38,771 bases of DNA from an uncultured Collinsella sp. (GCA_900545615.1 UQZM01000014.1:1-38771); one strand, 5' to 3'. Numbered from the stretch's first letter, positions 15,088 to 23,225 are shown. Program-made: numbers and translations. Notes: generated by a model from the sequence alone, not told the origin.

Positions 15088-16026
15088 TTACAACACGGAC
15101 CTGACCGCAGCTTCGATGCCGTCGGCGTCCAAACCGTACTTGTGCAGCAAATCGACCGCAGGGCCGGACTCGCCGTACACATCGCGCACGCCGACGCGAC
15201 GCATCGGCACCGGATGCTGCTCCGCGAGCACCGAGGCCACGGCCTCGCCAAGACCACCGATAATCGAATGCTCCTCGGCAGTGACCACACGACCAGTCTT
15301 CTTGGCGCTGGCAACCACCAGGCGCTCATCAAGTGGCTTAATCGTGTGCATGTTGATGACCTCGGCGTCAATACCATCGGCAGCGAGCGCCTCGGCAGCC
15401 TCAAGCGCCTCGGCGACCATAAGGCCACAAGCGATGATGGTCACATCGGACCCCTCGCGCACGACCACGCCGCGACCAATCTTGAACTCATAGTCCTCGC
15501 GGTCGTTGATGACCGGTGTTGCCAGGCGGCCGAAGCGCATGTAGACCGGTCCCTCAAACTCATAGGCGGCGCGCACGCAAGCGCGAGCCTCGATGTCATC
15601 GGCGGGAACGATTACCGTCATACCCGGGATCGTGCGCATGAGCGCGATGTCCTCGCAGCACTGATGCGTTGCGCCGTCTTCACCGACCGAGATACCCGCA
15701 TGCGTGGCGCCAATTTTGACGTTAAGGTGCGGATAGCCGATGGAGTTACGGACCTGCTCAAAGGCGCGGCCGGCGGCGAACATGGCAAAGGTGCTCGCGA
15801 AGGCAACGCGGCCGGTGGTCGCGATGCCGGCGGCGAGCCCCATCAAGTTGCTCTCGGCAATGCCGGCATCGTAGAAGCGCTCAGGATGCGCAGCCTTAAA
15901 CTTACCGGTCTGCGTGGCGGCGGCCAGGTCGGCATCGAGAACCACAAAGTCATCGCGCTCATTGCCCAGCTCGACAAGTGCCTCGCCATAGCTAACGCGC
16001 GTGGCGACTTTCTTGACGTCTGCCAT
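15088..16026 (-). CDS. Transketolase, C-terminal subunit
   Basis: The 312-residue product covers the pyrimidine-binding domain (about 8-170; the TPP-activating Glu lies in DAGIAESNLMGLAAG) and the C-terminal transketolase domain (about 185-300). With the upstream subunit it makes a full two-chain transketolase, which moves two-carbon units between ketose and aldose phosphates with thiamine diphosphate and Mg. The TAATG overlap with the preceding gene indicates coupled translation in equal amounts. The substrate-recognition segment GATHAGISVGEDGATHQ is conserved. Confidence 0.94.
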   Translation of the reverse strand: MADVKKVATRVSYGEALVELGNERDDFVVLDADLAAATQTGKFKAAHPERFYDAGIAESNLMGLAAGIATTGRVAFASTFAMFAAGRAFEQVRNSIGYPHLNVKIGATHAGISVGEDGATHQCCEDIALMRTIPGMTVIVPADDIEARACVRAAYEFEGPVYMRFGRLATPVINDREDYEFKIGRGVVVREGSDVTIIACGLMVAEALEAAEALAADGIDAEVINMHTIKPLDERLVVASAKKTGRVVTAEEHSIIGGLGEAVASVLAEQHPVPMRRVGVRDVYGESGPAVDLLHKYGLDADGIEAAVRSVL

Positions 16027-16856
16027 TAGAGCTCCTCCCCTGCTGCTGCGAGCCCGGCCATGGCCTGCTCAAACTGTTCGTCATTGGGCGCCTTGCCATG
16101 CCAGCCAACCTGGTTCTCCATAAAGGAGACGCCTTTGCCCTTCACCGTCTCGGCGATGATAGCGACGGGCGCGCCGGTCACCTCACGAGCCTCAGCGAAA
16201 GCCGCCTCAATCTGCGCCATGTCGTTGCCATCGGCTAGCTCTATCACATGCCACTTAAAGGCGCGGAACTTGTCAGCGAGCGGCATCGCCGAGTTGACCT
16301 CATCGATCGTGCCGTCAATCTGCAAGCCGTTGTGGTCGACGACGGCAACAAGATTGTCGAGCGCATGGTTGCCGGCAAACATGGCCGCCTCCCACACCTG
16401 GCCCTCCTCGCACTCACCGTCGCCCAGCAACGTGTAGACACGGTAGCCGTCGCCCCAGTGCTTAGCGGCAAGCGCCATTCCAACTGCAGCAGAGATGCCC
16501 TGACCGAGCGATCCGGCGGACATATCGATGCCCGGGGTGTCGTTCATGTTGGGATGGCCCTGCAGTCGGCTGCCAATATGGCGGAGCGTCTCGAGCTCTT
16601 CGACGGGAAAATAGCCGCGATTTGCCAACACCGAATACAGGCCCGGTGCCGCGTGACCCTTGGAGAGCACAAAGCGATCGCGATCGGCCTTGCGAGGGTC
16701 GGCAGGATCGATATTCATTTCCTCAAAGTACAGATACGTCATGATGTCGGCAGCACCGAGCGATCCACCCGGATGTCCCGACTTGGCCGCGTGAACCGCA
16801 GTCACGACACCCTTCCTGACCTCATTGGCGACCTTCGCCAGCTCCTGGTTGGTCAT
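16026..16856 (-). CDS. Transketolase, N-terminal subunit
   Basis: The 276-residue product is the diphosphate-binding half. SGHPGGSLG (26-34) and SKGHAAPGLY (65-74) are substrate-channel segments. GDGECEEG...VVDHNGLQ (145-179) is the Mg-TPP motif. The ATG at 16856 follows AGAGGAATT; a longer reading lacks a site. Split transketolases are common in carbohydrate operons of gut anaerobes. Here the pair sits between transaldolase and PTS EIIA, so it probably handles the product of the imported sugar rather than housekeeping pentose metabolism. Confidence 0.94.
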   Translation of the reverse strand: MTNQELAKVANEVRKGVVTAVHAAKSGHPGGSLGAADIMTYLYFEEMNIDPADPRKADRDRFVLSKGHAAPGLYSVLANRGYFPVEELETLRHIGSRLQGHPNMNDTPGIDMSAGSLGQGISAAVGMALAAKHWGDGYRVYTLLGDGECEEGQVWEAAMFAGNHALDNLVAVVDHNGLQIDGTIDEVNSAMPLADKFRAFKWHVIELADGNDMAQIEAAFAEAREVTGAPVAIIAETVKGKGVSFMENQVGWHGKAPNDEQFEQAMAGLAAAGEEL

Positions 16857-16879
16857 ACGAATTCCTCTCTTGAGAACAA

Positions 16880-16908
16880 CCCCGGCACCGGATGACGCGA
16901 TGCCGGGG
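16880..16908 (-). other. Intercistronic hairpin between transaldolase and transketolase genes
   Basis: CCCCGGCA and TGCCGGGG (16880-16887 and 16901-16908) form an 8-base stem without a following T-run. It is more likely an mRNA processing or stability element than a terminator, since the operon continues. Confidence 0.5.
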
Positions 16909-16919
16909 CAATCCACTCG

Positions 16920-17603
16920 TTAAGCCTGAGCGACGACCTTTTTCCAGTCAGCCTCGAACGAGGCAAGGCCCTGATCGGTCAGCGGATGGTGCAGGCATTT
17001 CTTAAGAGCAGCCATGGGCACGGTCGCGATATCGGCGCCAAGCAGCGCGGCCTGGGTCACATGGTTGGGCGTACGAACCGAGGCGGTGATGATCTCGACG
17101 GTGTCGTCGACGTTCTTGCCCGTCCAGTCGTAGTTCTTAATGCAGGTCACAACGTTGTCGAGCTGCGAAATACCGTCCTCGGCAATGTCGTCGAAGCGTC
17201 CCACAAACGGGCTGATGTAGCGAGCGCCGGCGTTGGCGGCCATAAGGGCCTGCGTCGGCGAGAAGACGAGCGTCATGTTGACGCGCACGCCTGCATCGGC
17301 CAGCGCGCGGCAGGCGGCGAGGCCGGCCTCGCACACGGGAAGCTTAACCACGATGTTGGGAGCCAGAGCGGCAAGGCGCTTGCCCTCCTCGATCATGCCC
17401 TCGGCAGTGGTCGCGGTGGACTCGGCGGACACGGGCAGGCCCTCGCAAAGCTCGGCGATCTTGAGCATGTGGGGTTCAAAGTCTGCAAGCTTGCCGCCGG
17501 TCTTGGCGTACAGGGACGGGTTGGTGGTTACGCCGGCAAGGCAGCCCCAGCTCTTGGCCTCGGCGATCTCGTCAAGGTTGGCGGTATCGATAAAGAACTT
17601 CAT
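16920..17603 (-). CDS. Transaldolase of the small (TalC/FSA) family
   Basis: The 227-residue product is a short class-I aldolase with Schiff-base Lys87 in NIVVKLP. Two positions separate transaldolases from fructose-6-phosphate aldolases in this family: E. coli FSA has Gln59 and Tyr131, whereas TalC transaldolases have Glu and Phe. Here they read Glu61 (VSAESTAT) and Phe133 (YISPFVGRFDD), so transaldolase activity (dihydroxyacetone transfer between sedoheptulose-7-P and glyceraldehyde-3-P) is the better call. AAGGAG precedes the ATG. With the split transketolase it completes the non-oxidative branch within the operon. Confidence 0.92.
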   Translation of the reverse strand: MKFFIDTANLDEIAEAKSWGCLAGVTTNPSLYAKTGGKLADFEPHMLKIAELCEGLPVSAESTATTAEGMIEEGKRLAALAPNIVVKLPVCEAGLAACRALADAGVRVNMTLVFSPTQALMAANAGARYISPFVGRFDDIAEDGISQLDNVVTCIKNYDWTGKNVDDTVEIITASVRTPNHVTQAALLGADIATVPMAALKKCLHHPLTDQGLASFEADWKKVVAQA

Positions 17604-17675
17604 GGTGCAAACTCCTTCAAATGAATTGCTAGTAATCCTAAGGACAGCGGCCCAATCGTCGGTCAGTCCAACGTC

Positions 17676-17817
17676 AGCGAGCGGGCAGCTGCCGTGGCAA
17701 GGTGGTGCGAAAGAGGAGCGAAGCGTACTTTGGTACGCGAGCGACGGCTTGAGCGCCAGATTGCCCGGCAGATGCCCGCGCAGCGTCGACCGGTCCGGCG
17801 TTTGTCAAAACGCCGGA
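17676..17817 (-). repeat. Structured hairpin element B (about 142 bases)
   Basis: Read on the minus strand, it starts five bases after the stop of the GatZ-like gene. A hairpin TCCGGCGTTT-TGAC-AAACGCCGGA (17794-17817) comes first. A 109-base domain follows, with an outer stem GCGGGCATCTGCC/GGCAGCTGCCCGC (17681-17693 with 17767-17779), a pair GGCAA/TTGCC and an inner GCGTAC-TTTG-GTACGC (17723-17738). It matches element A in block order and length, while the stem sequences differ in a compensated way. It lies between two genes of one operon. Confidence 0.7.
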
Positions 17818-17822
17818 ACTAC

Positions 17823-19097
17823 CTAGTCTTCGAGAGCCTTCTCGATGCGGCTCGTGACGCCCTTGAGGTTAAGACCGACGACGTACTGCTTGATCGGGCG
17901 CTTGATGTGCTCAATCACAAAGCGCTTGCCGTCGATGTCCTGGGCAGCGAGGTTGCGATAGAGCTTCTCGACCTGCTCCTTGACCTCGTGATCGTTAAAG
18001 GCGTAGTGGCCGGAGACATCCAGAATCTTCAGGCTGAGCTCGTCGTCGGCCAGAATGTCGTCAACCTGCAGGTTAACGTCGTCGCCGGTCATCCACTTGC
18101 GCCAACGCTCGGTCTTGATAGCCTTGACCAGCAGCGTGTGATACAGGTCGGAGGGATCGTCGCACAGGCCGTTGTCGACCAGAATCTGCTCGGTAGCGCA
18201 GAGCTTGAGGTAGGCGCGGGTCTCCTCGGTGCCGTACTGAGGGGCGACATTGGAGGCCGTCACGTGAGCCGGGATGTGCTCGAGCAGCGTTGCGTCATCC
18301 AGATAGTCGGCGTTGTGCTCCTTCAAGCCCACGCCGTAGCGTTTTGCCATGTCGGCGAGCTCGCGGGCGTTCTTAAAGTTGTAATGGCCGACCTGCTCGG
18401 TCCAACGGGTAAGCGTGCCGGTCTGACCGACGATAAAGGTGGGCATGGGGCAGCCGCGCTTCTCGAGCTCGGGCTGCAGCTGAGAAATGAACTCCTCGTA
18501 CTTATCGGTAGAGGTCAAGCCGCCATTGGTCTCCTCGGTACCGACCTCATAGGCGACCTCGGGCAGGTTATGCTCGCGACGATACTGCTCAAGGTAGTCG
18601 ATAAGATCGATCGTGCGGCGAAGAACCACGTCGAGCGGAATAACCTTGCCGATCTGATAGGGGTCCTTGGTGGGGTCGACCATCAGCAGGTCAAAGCCTG
18701 CCTCCATGTCGGCAACGAAGGACTTGCGGGCGAGCTCCATGGCCTCGTCCTCGGGCAGGTGGGCGTTACGCTCCTCGTCGCGCTGCCACGGACCGCCGTG
18801 ATCGCGGCACAGGTAGTACGGGCCGGTGTAACCCACCTCGTCGGCAACCTTCTTGATGTCGGCGGCAAAGCGCGTCTGGTCCCAACCGTTGACGTAGCCG
18901 GCGCCCATCTCGTCCATATCGACCTGGTTGCGGCTGGCGATAAACATGGGCGGGAAATCCTCGTCCTTGGCAAGCTCGAACACGGCCTGAATCAGGTTGG
19001 GGCTCATGGGGCCAATGCCGACCATGGTTGCGTGATCGCCGCTATCCTGCAGCTTGAGCATGCCCTGAACGGCCTGGCGGATGGTGAGGTTGGACAT
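17823..19097 (-). CDS. GatZ/KbaZ-like protein, possible ketose-6-phosphate 4-epimerase
   Basis: The 424-residue product belongs to the family of tagatose-bisphosphate aldolase non-catalytic subunits. Visible segments are IASRNQVDMDEMGAGYVNGW, YLCRDHGGPW, FDLLMVDPTKDP and YEVGTEETNGGLT, the last matching the conserved GTE region. In E. coli GatZ/KbaZ stabilises the catalytic aldolase GatY/KbaY. No GatY-like gene is present in this operon. Some stand-alone members are reported to epimerise tagatose-6-phosphate and fructose-6-phosphate at C4, which would fit an operon that continues with transaldolase and transketolase. That role is an inference. AAGGAG precedes the ATG. The gene is second in the operon, with long structured spacers on both sides. 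Confidence 0.85.
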   Translation of the reverse strand: MSNLTIRQAVQGMLKLQDSGDHATMVGIGPMSPNLIQAVFELAKDEDFPPMFIASRNQVDMDEMGAGYVNGWDQTRFAADIKKVADEVGYTGPYYLCRDHGGPWQRDEERNAHLPEDEAMELARKSFVADMEAGFDLLMVDPTKDPYQIGKVIPLDVVLRRTIDLIDYLEQYRREHNLPEVAYEVGTEETNGGLTSTDKYEEFISQLQPELEKRGCPMPTFIVGQTGTLTRWTEQVGHYNFKNARELADMAKRYGVGLKEHNADYLDDATLLEHIPAHVTASNVAPQYGTEETRAYLKLCATEQILVDNGLCDDPSDLYHTLLVKAIKTERWRKWMTGDDVNLQVDDILADDELSLKILDVSGHYAFNDHEVKEQVEKLYRNLAAQDIDGKRFVIEHIKRPIKQYVVGLNLKGVTSRIEKALED

Positions 19098-19166
19098 TTT
19101 GTTCTCCTTCTCCAGAGGATTTTTGACAAAAGTTCCCTGGGACCCAGATACGGGCCCTATCAGTAC

Positions 19167-19227
19167 GGATGGATTTTGTTGTGTAGGGGCGGTTGTGCGG
19201 AGTCAAATCCATCCCTCCGCACAACCG
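19167..19227 (-). other. Interleaved inverted repeats (pseudoknot or switch) between EIIBC and GatZ-like genes
   Basis: A perfect 13-base stem (19190-19202 with 19215-19227, containing GGTTGTGCGGAG) encloses a 12-base loop. Ten loop bases, AAATCCATCC (19205-19214), are exactly complementary to GGATGGATTT (19167-19176). The two helices cross, so the RNA could form a pseudoknot or alternate between structures. No T-run follows. It may set expression of the downstream genes relative to the transporter. Confidence 0.6.
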
Positions 19228-19241
19228 GAGTCCTTAAAGGT

Positions 19242-20714
19242 TTACTTGGCCTGCTTATCGAGCGTGGGCTTCATGGCAATCAGGATTGCAGCAGCGACCA
19301 CGGAGCCAATCACGATGTCCAGGCAGAACAGCGCGACGTTGTTGGTGGCAAGGGCGACGATAAAGCCACCGTGTGGGACGTAGCAGTCGATGCCCTGGAA
19401 GGCGGCAAGCGCCGCACCCACGGCAGAGCCGATGCAAATGCCGGGAAGGGTGTGACCGAGGTCCTTGACCGCGAAGGGGATAGCGCCCTCGGTAATACCG
19501 ATGCAGCCCATGAACAGTGCGGAGATACCCATCTGGCGATCGGCGTCATCGAACTTGTTCTTGGCGATGAGCGCAGCGAGGCCACAGGCGATCGGGGGAA
19601 CGGCGACGGCGACGCGGAACATACCGTTAGGACCGTAGATGCCGGAGGCCATGATGGCCATAGTAAAGGTCGAAGCGGTCTTGTTGATGGGGCCACCCAT
19701 ATCGAAGGCGGTCATAACACCAATGACCAGGCCCAGGACGACGGCGGAGCCGCCCTGCAGGCTACCGAGCACGCTGGTGAGCCAATCCATCACAAAGCCA
19801 AGCGGCGTGGCCAGGATGTAGATGTAGGCCATGCCCAGGACGAGCGAGGTCAGAATCGGGATGATCAGGATCGGCATGATGGTCTGGATGGTGTTGTTGA
19901 CCTTCCAGGTCTTCATCCAGCGGACAAAGTAACCGCAGATGACAGCCATGATCATGGCGCCCAAGAAGCCGGTCGAAACGCTGTTGCCACTCGGGGTGAC
20001 GACGGCGTTGTTGACCAAGTAGCCCAGGACGAAGCCAGGGGCAAGCGCGGGCTTGCCGGCCATCGAGTAGGCGATGTATGCCGCAAGCACCGGGATCATC
20101 ATGGAGATGCCGGCCATGCCGATGGTGTTAAGGCTCACCATCAGCGGGTTCGTAACCTCCATGCCGTTGGCGCCGGCGGTACCGGATGCCAGCGAGAAGG
20201 CAAGAAACACGCCGCCGATAACGACGATGGGGATAAAATAGGAAACGCCGGTATTGAATGCATTGAGCAGCGTCTTGCCAGGATCGGCAAAGATAGACTG
20301 CTTGGACGCCGGTGTCGGGGCCTGCGGGGCAGCGGAGACGGCCTTCTTCTCTGCCTTGGCCTCGGCCTTGGGCGCGTCAACGGCGCCACCCGTCGCCTTG
20401 ATGATCTCAATGACCTGGTCGATGATCTTTACCGGATCGGCGATTACATCCGAGGTGCCGACCTTCAGGAACTTGCCCTCGGCCATCTTCTGCTCAAAAC
20501 GGTCCTCGTTCTCGACACCCACGTCGACGGACTCCAGGACCAGGTCGGCGGAGTCCACGTCTTCCTGCGTGAGCTCATTCTCGATACCCAGGCCACCCTG
20601 AGCCTCGACCTTGCACTCGATGCCACGGGCGGCGCATTCATCCTGAATCGCCTTCTGGGCCATATACGTGTGGGCGATACCCACAGTACAGGCGGCAACG
20701 CCTACGATCTTCAT
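19242..20714 (-). CDS. PTS fructose-family transporter, EIIBC
   Basis: The 490-residue product has an N-terminal EIIB domain (1-100) with phospho-accepting Cys9 in VAACTVGIAHTYMAQ. An Ala/Lys/Pro linker follows (about 128-155), then an EIIC membrane domain (about 160-485) with about nine helices and fructose-family segments such as DMGGPINKTA and CYVPHGGFIVALATNNV. The CTVGIAHTY motif differs from the CPTGIAHTF of true fructose EIIB and suggests another sugar. The start at 20714 follows AGAGGGAAG. It is the first gene of the operon, divergent from a LacI-type gene. A possible promoter is TGGCAT/TATATT with a 17-base spacer (20843-20815). Transport is powered by the EIIA encoded at the end of the operon. 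Confidence 0.93.
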   Translation of the reverse strand: MKIVGVAACTVGIAHTYMAQKAIQDECAARGIECKVEAQGGLGIENELTQEDVDSADLVLESVDVGVENEDRFEQKMAEGKFLKVGTSDVIADPVKIIDQVIEIIKATGGAVDAPKAEAKAEKKAVSAAPQAPTPASKQSIFADPGKTLLNAFNTGVSYFIPIVVIGGVFLAFSLASGTAGANGMEVTNPLMVSLNTIGMAGISMMIPVLAAYIAYSMAGKPALAPGFVLGYLVNNAVVTPSGNSVSTGFLGAMIMAVICGYFVRWMKTWKVNNTIQTIMPILIIPILTSLVLGMAYIYILATPLGFVMDWLTSVLGSLQGGSAVVLGLVIGVMTAFDMGGPINKTASTFTMAIMASGIYGPNGMFRVAVAVPPIACGLAALIAKNKFDDADRQMGISALFMGCIGITEGAIPFAVKDLGHTLPGICIGSAVGAALAAFQGIDCYVPHGGFIVALATNNVALFCLDIVIGSVVAAAILIAMKPTLDKQAK

Positions 20715-21129
20715 TGCTTCCCTCTTTTCATAGAGTTGCGTGCGCAAGACACCGTTTGCGGAGGCCTCCGGAGCATCCCCTGCCGTTTGGACTTGCTGTC
20801 TTTTCGACAAGAACAATATAGGTGCTCGTTTTTCTTAATGCCAGCTTATTTCGGTAAACGCGTAGGTCAGAGCGTTGTTTATGCGATTTAGTTATGCGTT
20901 TAACCAAAAATGAATCCTGCGATTTTGCCCTCGATTTCAAAAGTCAAGAAGTATTTGATTTTCTCGGTAGACGACAGATGCGCATGCCGGTCACAAATTT
21001 CGACCCCACCCGTATGCCGCATTTGTTGCATACTCATATGAAAGGAAAAAGCCGCTCACCGAAGCGTATCCTTCACCAAGACTCAAAGTCATCATGTTGG
21101 AAAATGCTCATCTGTCGGAAGGAGTCGCT
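20715..21129. promoter_or_regulatory. Divergent control region of the sugar operon and its LacI-type regulator
   Basis: This 415-base region has no supported gene. It holds the EIIBC promoter candidate (20815-20843). Inverted half-sites of the GGTAAACGC / GCGTTTAACC kind (around 20853 and 20894) flank the start of the divergent leader and resemble LacI-family half-operators. The stretch 20905-21060 is AT-richer than its surroundings and contains no strong consensus promoter that I can defend for the regulator. Confidence 0.45.
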
Positions 21130-22140
21130 GTGGCAAAACAGCGCGTTACGATCGCAGACGTCGCTCGAGAGGCGGGAACCTCGACGGCAAGCGTCTCGTA
21201 TTACCTCAACGACAAACGAGAAAAGCTTAGCGAGAAGACGCAGAACAAAATCGCGCGCGTCATTAAGGAACTCGGATACGTTCCCAACGCCCAAGCGCAG
21301 ACGCTCACCGGCAAGCAAACCCACGTCATTGCCATCATCATTTTGGATAACACCAACAAATGGGCGGGGCTCGTTCTCAATGGCATGGAGCAGGTCATGC
21401 TCCCCGCGGGCTACCAGACGGTCGTTTGCACGAGCAACTTTAACCCCGAGACCGAGCTCATGTACGTCGACAAGATGCTCTCGCTGGGCGTCGATGGCTT
21501 TATCATCCAGCCCACGGCAAACTTCAAAGCCGTGCATGACCGCATTAGACGCGCCGGCAAGCCGGTCGTCTTTTTCGATGCGGCCATCTATAGCCCAGGT
21601 ACCAGCTGGATCAAAACCAACCTTTACGACGGCGTGTACAACGCCACACAGGCACTCCTCGACGCCGGCTACGAAGATTTCTTTTCCATTGCCGCCAACA
21701 TGACCGAAATGCGCACCCGCATGGAGCGTTTTCAGGGGTATGCCGAGGCGCTGGCAGCGAACGGGCAGCTCTACAAAGCGATTCCCATCGATCACAACAA
21801 GCCGTCAATCAACGAGCTCACCGAATACTTTAAATTCAAGTTCAATCCCGCCAAGCGAACCCTTATCTTCGTGCAAAATCAGTGGGCACTTCCCCGTGTC
21901 TACAAGGCCCTCCAGCCAATGGCCCATCTGCTTCCGCAGCAAATCGGCCTTTTGGGACTCAACTGCGAAGACTGGACTAATCTCACCACACCGACCGTCT
22001 CCACCATCATCGAGCCCGTCGACCAAGAAGGTCGCGAAGCAGCCGAGATGCTGCTCGCCCTACTTGACGGAAGCAGCGAACCCGGCGAGCAGCGCATTCT
22101 CGAGTGCAAGCTCAACTGGCTCGACTCCACCTCGATCTAG
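21130..22140 (+). CDS. LacI-family regulator of the sugar operon
   Basis: The best start is GTG at 21130, with GGAAGGAG five bases upstream, giving a typical N-terminus (VAKQRVTIADVAREAGTS). An ATG at 21094 lacks a site. The 336-residue product has a LacI helix-turn-helix (about 6-27), hinge (AQAQTLTGKQT) and sugar-binding domain (about 62-330). A possible ligand contact is in GLNCEDWTNLTTPTVSTI near the C-terminus. It is divergent from the EIIBC gene, so it most likely represses the operon until a sugar or sugar phosphate binds. Unusually for LacI, the loop of the recognition helix reads STASVSYYLNDKREKLSEKT. Confidence 0.9.
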   Translation: MAKQRVTIADVAREAGTSTASVSYYLNDKREKLSEKTQNKIARVIKELGYVPNAQAQTLTGKQTHVIAIIILDNTNKWAGLVLNGMEQVMLPAGYQTVVCTSNFNPETELMYVDKMLSLGVDGFIIQPTANFKAVHDRIRRAGKPVVFFDAAIYSPGTSWIKTNLYDGVYNATQALLDAGYEDFFSIAANMTEMRTRMERFQGYAEALAANGQLYKAIPIDHNKPSINELTEYFKFKFNPAKRTLIFVQNQWALPRVYKALQPMAHLLPQQIGLLGLNCEDWTNLTTPTVSTIIEPVDQEGREAAEMLLALLDGSSEPGEQRILECKLNWLDSTSI

Positions 22141-22259
22141 ACCGCGGGACAAATGAATCAGTAGCGTTTGTCTCAAATCTTAAGTATTTGTTCGACAGAA
22201 CGGCCCTTGCCGGCTCCTGCTAGACTGGTAGATTCCCAACCGTCCATCCAGGAGCCTCA

Positions 22260-23225
22260 ATGTCGCGCAAGCCCGCCTACAAGCAAGCACTTTCCATCGG
22301 CACCGCCGTGGTGCTGGGGTTTGCGCTGTTTACGGGATCGCTCGACGGAGCGCCCAAGTTGCTGTCGCCGCAAGGCGATGAGCAGGCGGCGGCTCTGGCC
22401 GAAAAACAAAACGAGAGTCCCAGCCGCACCGACGACGAGGCAGACCTGGTCGCTCGGCTCGAATCGGGAACGGCGAGCTCCGAGGACTCCGGTGATGGCT
22501 CCGAATCCACCGCGACCAACACCGGTGACGACGCCTCCGCGGTCAGTGCCGCCACCCCCATCGACGAGGTGGAAAACCCTGACCTCAACCGTGCCCGTGG
22601 CGTATATTTCAGCAGCATTCCCGACTACGCCGGCAATCCCTACGTTGCCCTTCGCGCCGACAGCACGCACCCGCTCGGCACGCCGTCGTTCACGCTTGAC
22701 GAGTATGAACGTGCCACCGAAGAAGGCTGCTTTAAGAAATTCTCCAAGCTCGACAGCTTGGGCCGCACTCGCAAGGCGCTCGCCTGCGTAGGCCCCGAGT
22801 CGCTCGGACAGGGCAAGCGCGGCGACATCTCGCGTATCCACCCCGCCGGATGGCACCAGCAGCGCTACGACTTTATTCCAAGCCAGAGCCTCTACAACCG
22901 CTGCCACCTCATCGCCTGGTCGCTCTGCGGCGAAAACGCCAACCGCAAAAATCTCCTCACCGGCACGCGTTATCTCAACGAGACGGGCATGCTACCGTTT
23001 GAAGAGCAGATCCTCGACTACATCCGCGACACGGGCAACCATGTGCTCTACCGCGTCACGCCCATGTACAACGAAGAGGAACTCGTCTGTCGTGGCGTTC
23101 GTCTGGAAGCACAATCGATCGAGGACCACGGCAAGACCCTCTGCTTCCACGTGTACTGCTACAACCTGCAGCCGCACGTGCAGATCGACTACGCCACCGG
23201 CCGCAATCAGGCCTCGGGGGACTAG
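22260..23225 (+). CDS. Secreted DNA/RNA non-specific endonuclease (EndA/DNA-entry type)
   Basis: The 321-residue product starts with a signal peptide or anchor (SIGTAVVLGFALFTGSL, about 11-27). A Glu/Ser/Asp-rich low-complexity linker follows (about 38-105), then a nuclease domain. The catalytic motif reads YNRCHLIAWSLCGENANRKNLLTGT (212-236). His216 is the likely general base, and the Asn residues at 227 and 231 are likely Mg ligands, as in beta-beta-alpha-metal nucleases such as EndA and NucA-like enzymes. It should act outside the membrane, degrading DNA for nutrient use or uptake. A domain Cys (RCHLI) replaces the usual Gly. The ATG follows AGGAG. It is monocistronic and lies downstream of the LacI-type gene. 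Confidence 0.87.
   Translation: MSRKPAYKQALSIGTAVVLGFALFTGSLDGAPKLLSPQGDEQAAALAEKQNESPSRTDDEADLVARLESGTASSEDSGDGSESTATNTGDDASAVSAATPIDEVENPDLNRARGVYFSSIPDYAGNPYVALRADSTHPLGTPSFTLDEYERATEEGCFKKFSKLDSLGRTRKALACVGPESLGQGKRGDISRIHPAGWHQQRYDFIPSQSLYNRCHLIAWSLCGENANRKNLLTGTRYLNETGMLPFEEQILDYIRDTGNHVLYRVTPMYNEEELVCRGVRLEAQSIEDHGKTLCFHVYCYNLQPHVQIDYATGRNQASGD

Noticed and set aside
14624..19097. A sulfoglycolytic (sulfo-transketolase or sulfo-transaldolase) pathway
   Set aside because: Transketolase and transaldolase genes suggested it, but there is no sulfoquinovosidase, isomerase or sulfolactaldehyde enzyme, and import is by PTS.
17694..20891. A 1065-residue open frame on the plus strand
   Set aside because: It runs antisense through the GatZ-like and EIIBC genes, which have clear family motifs, ribosome sites and operon context; its composition (Asp/His/Gly/Val-rich) is the usual shadow of high-GC codons.
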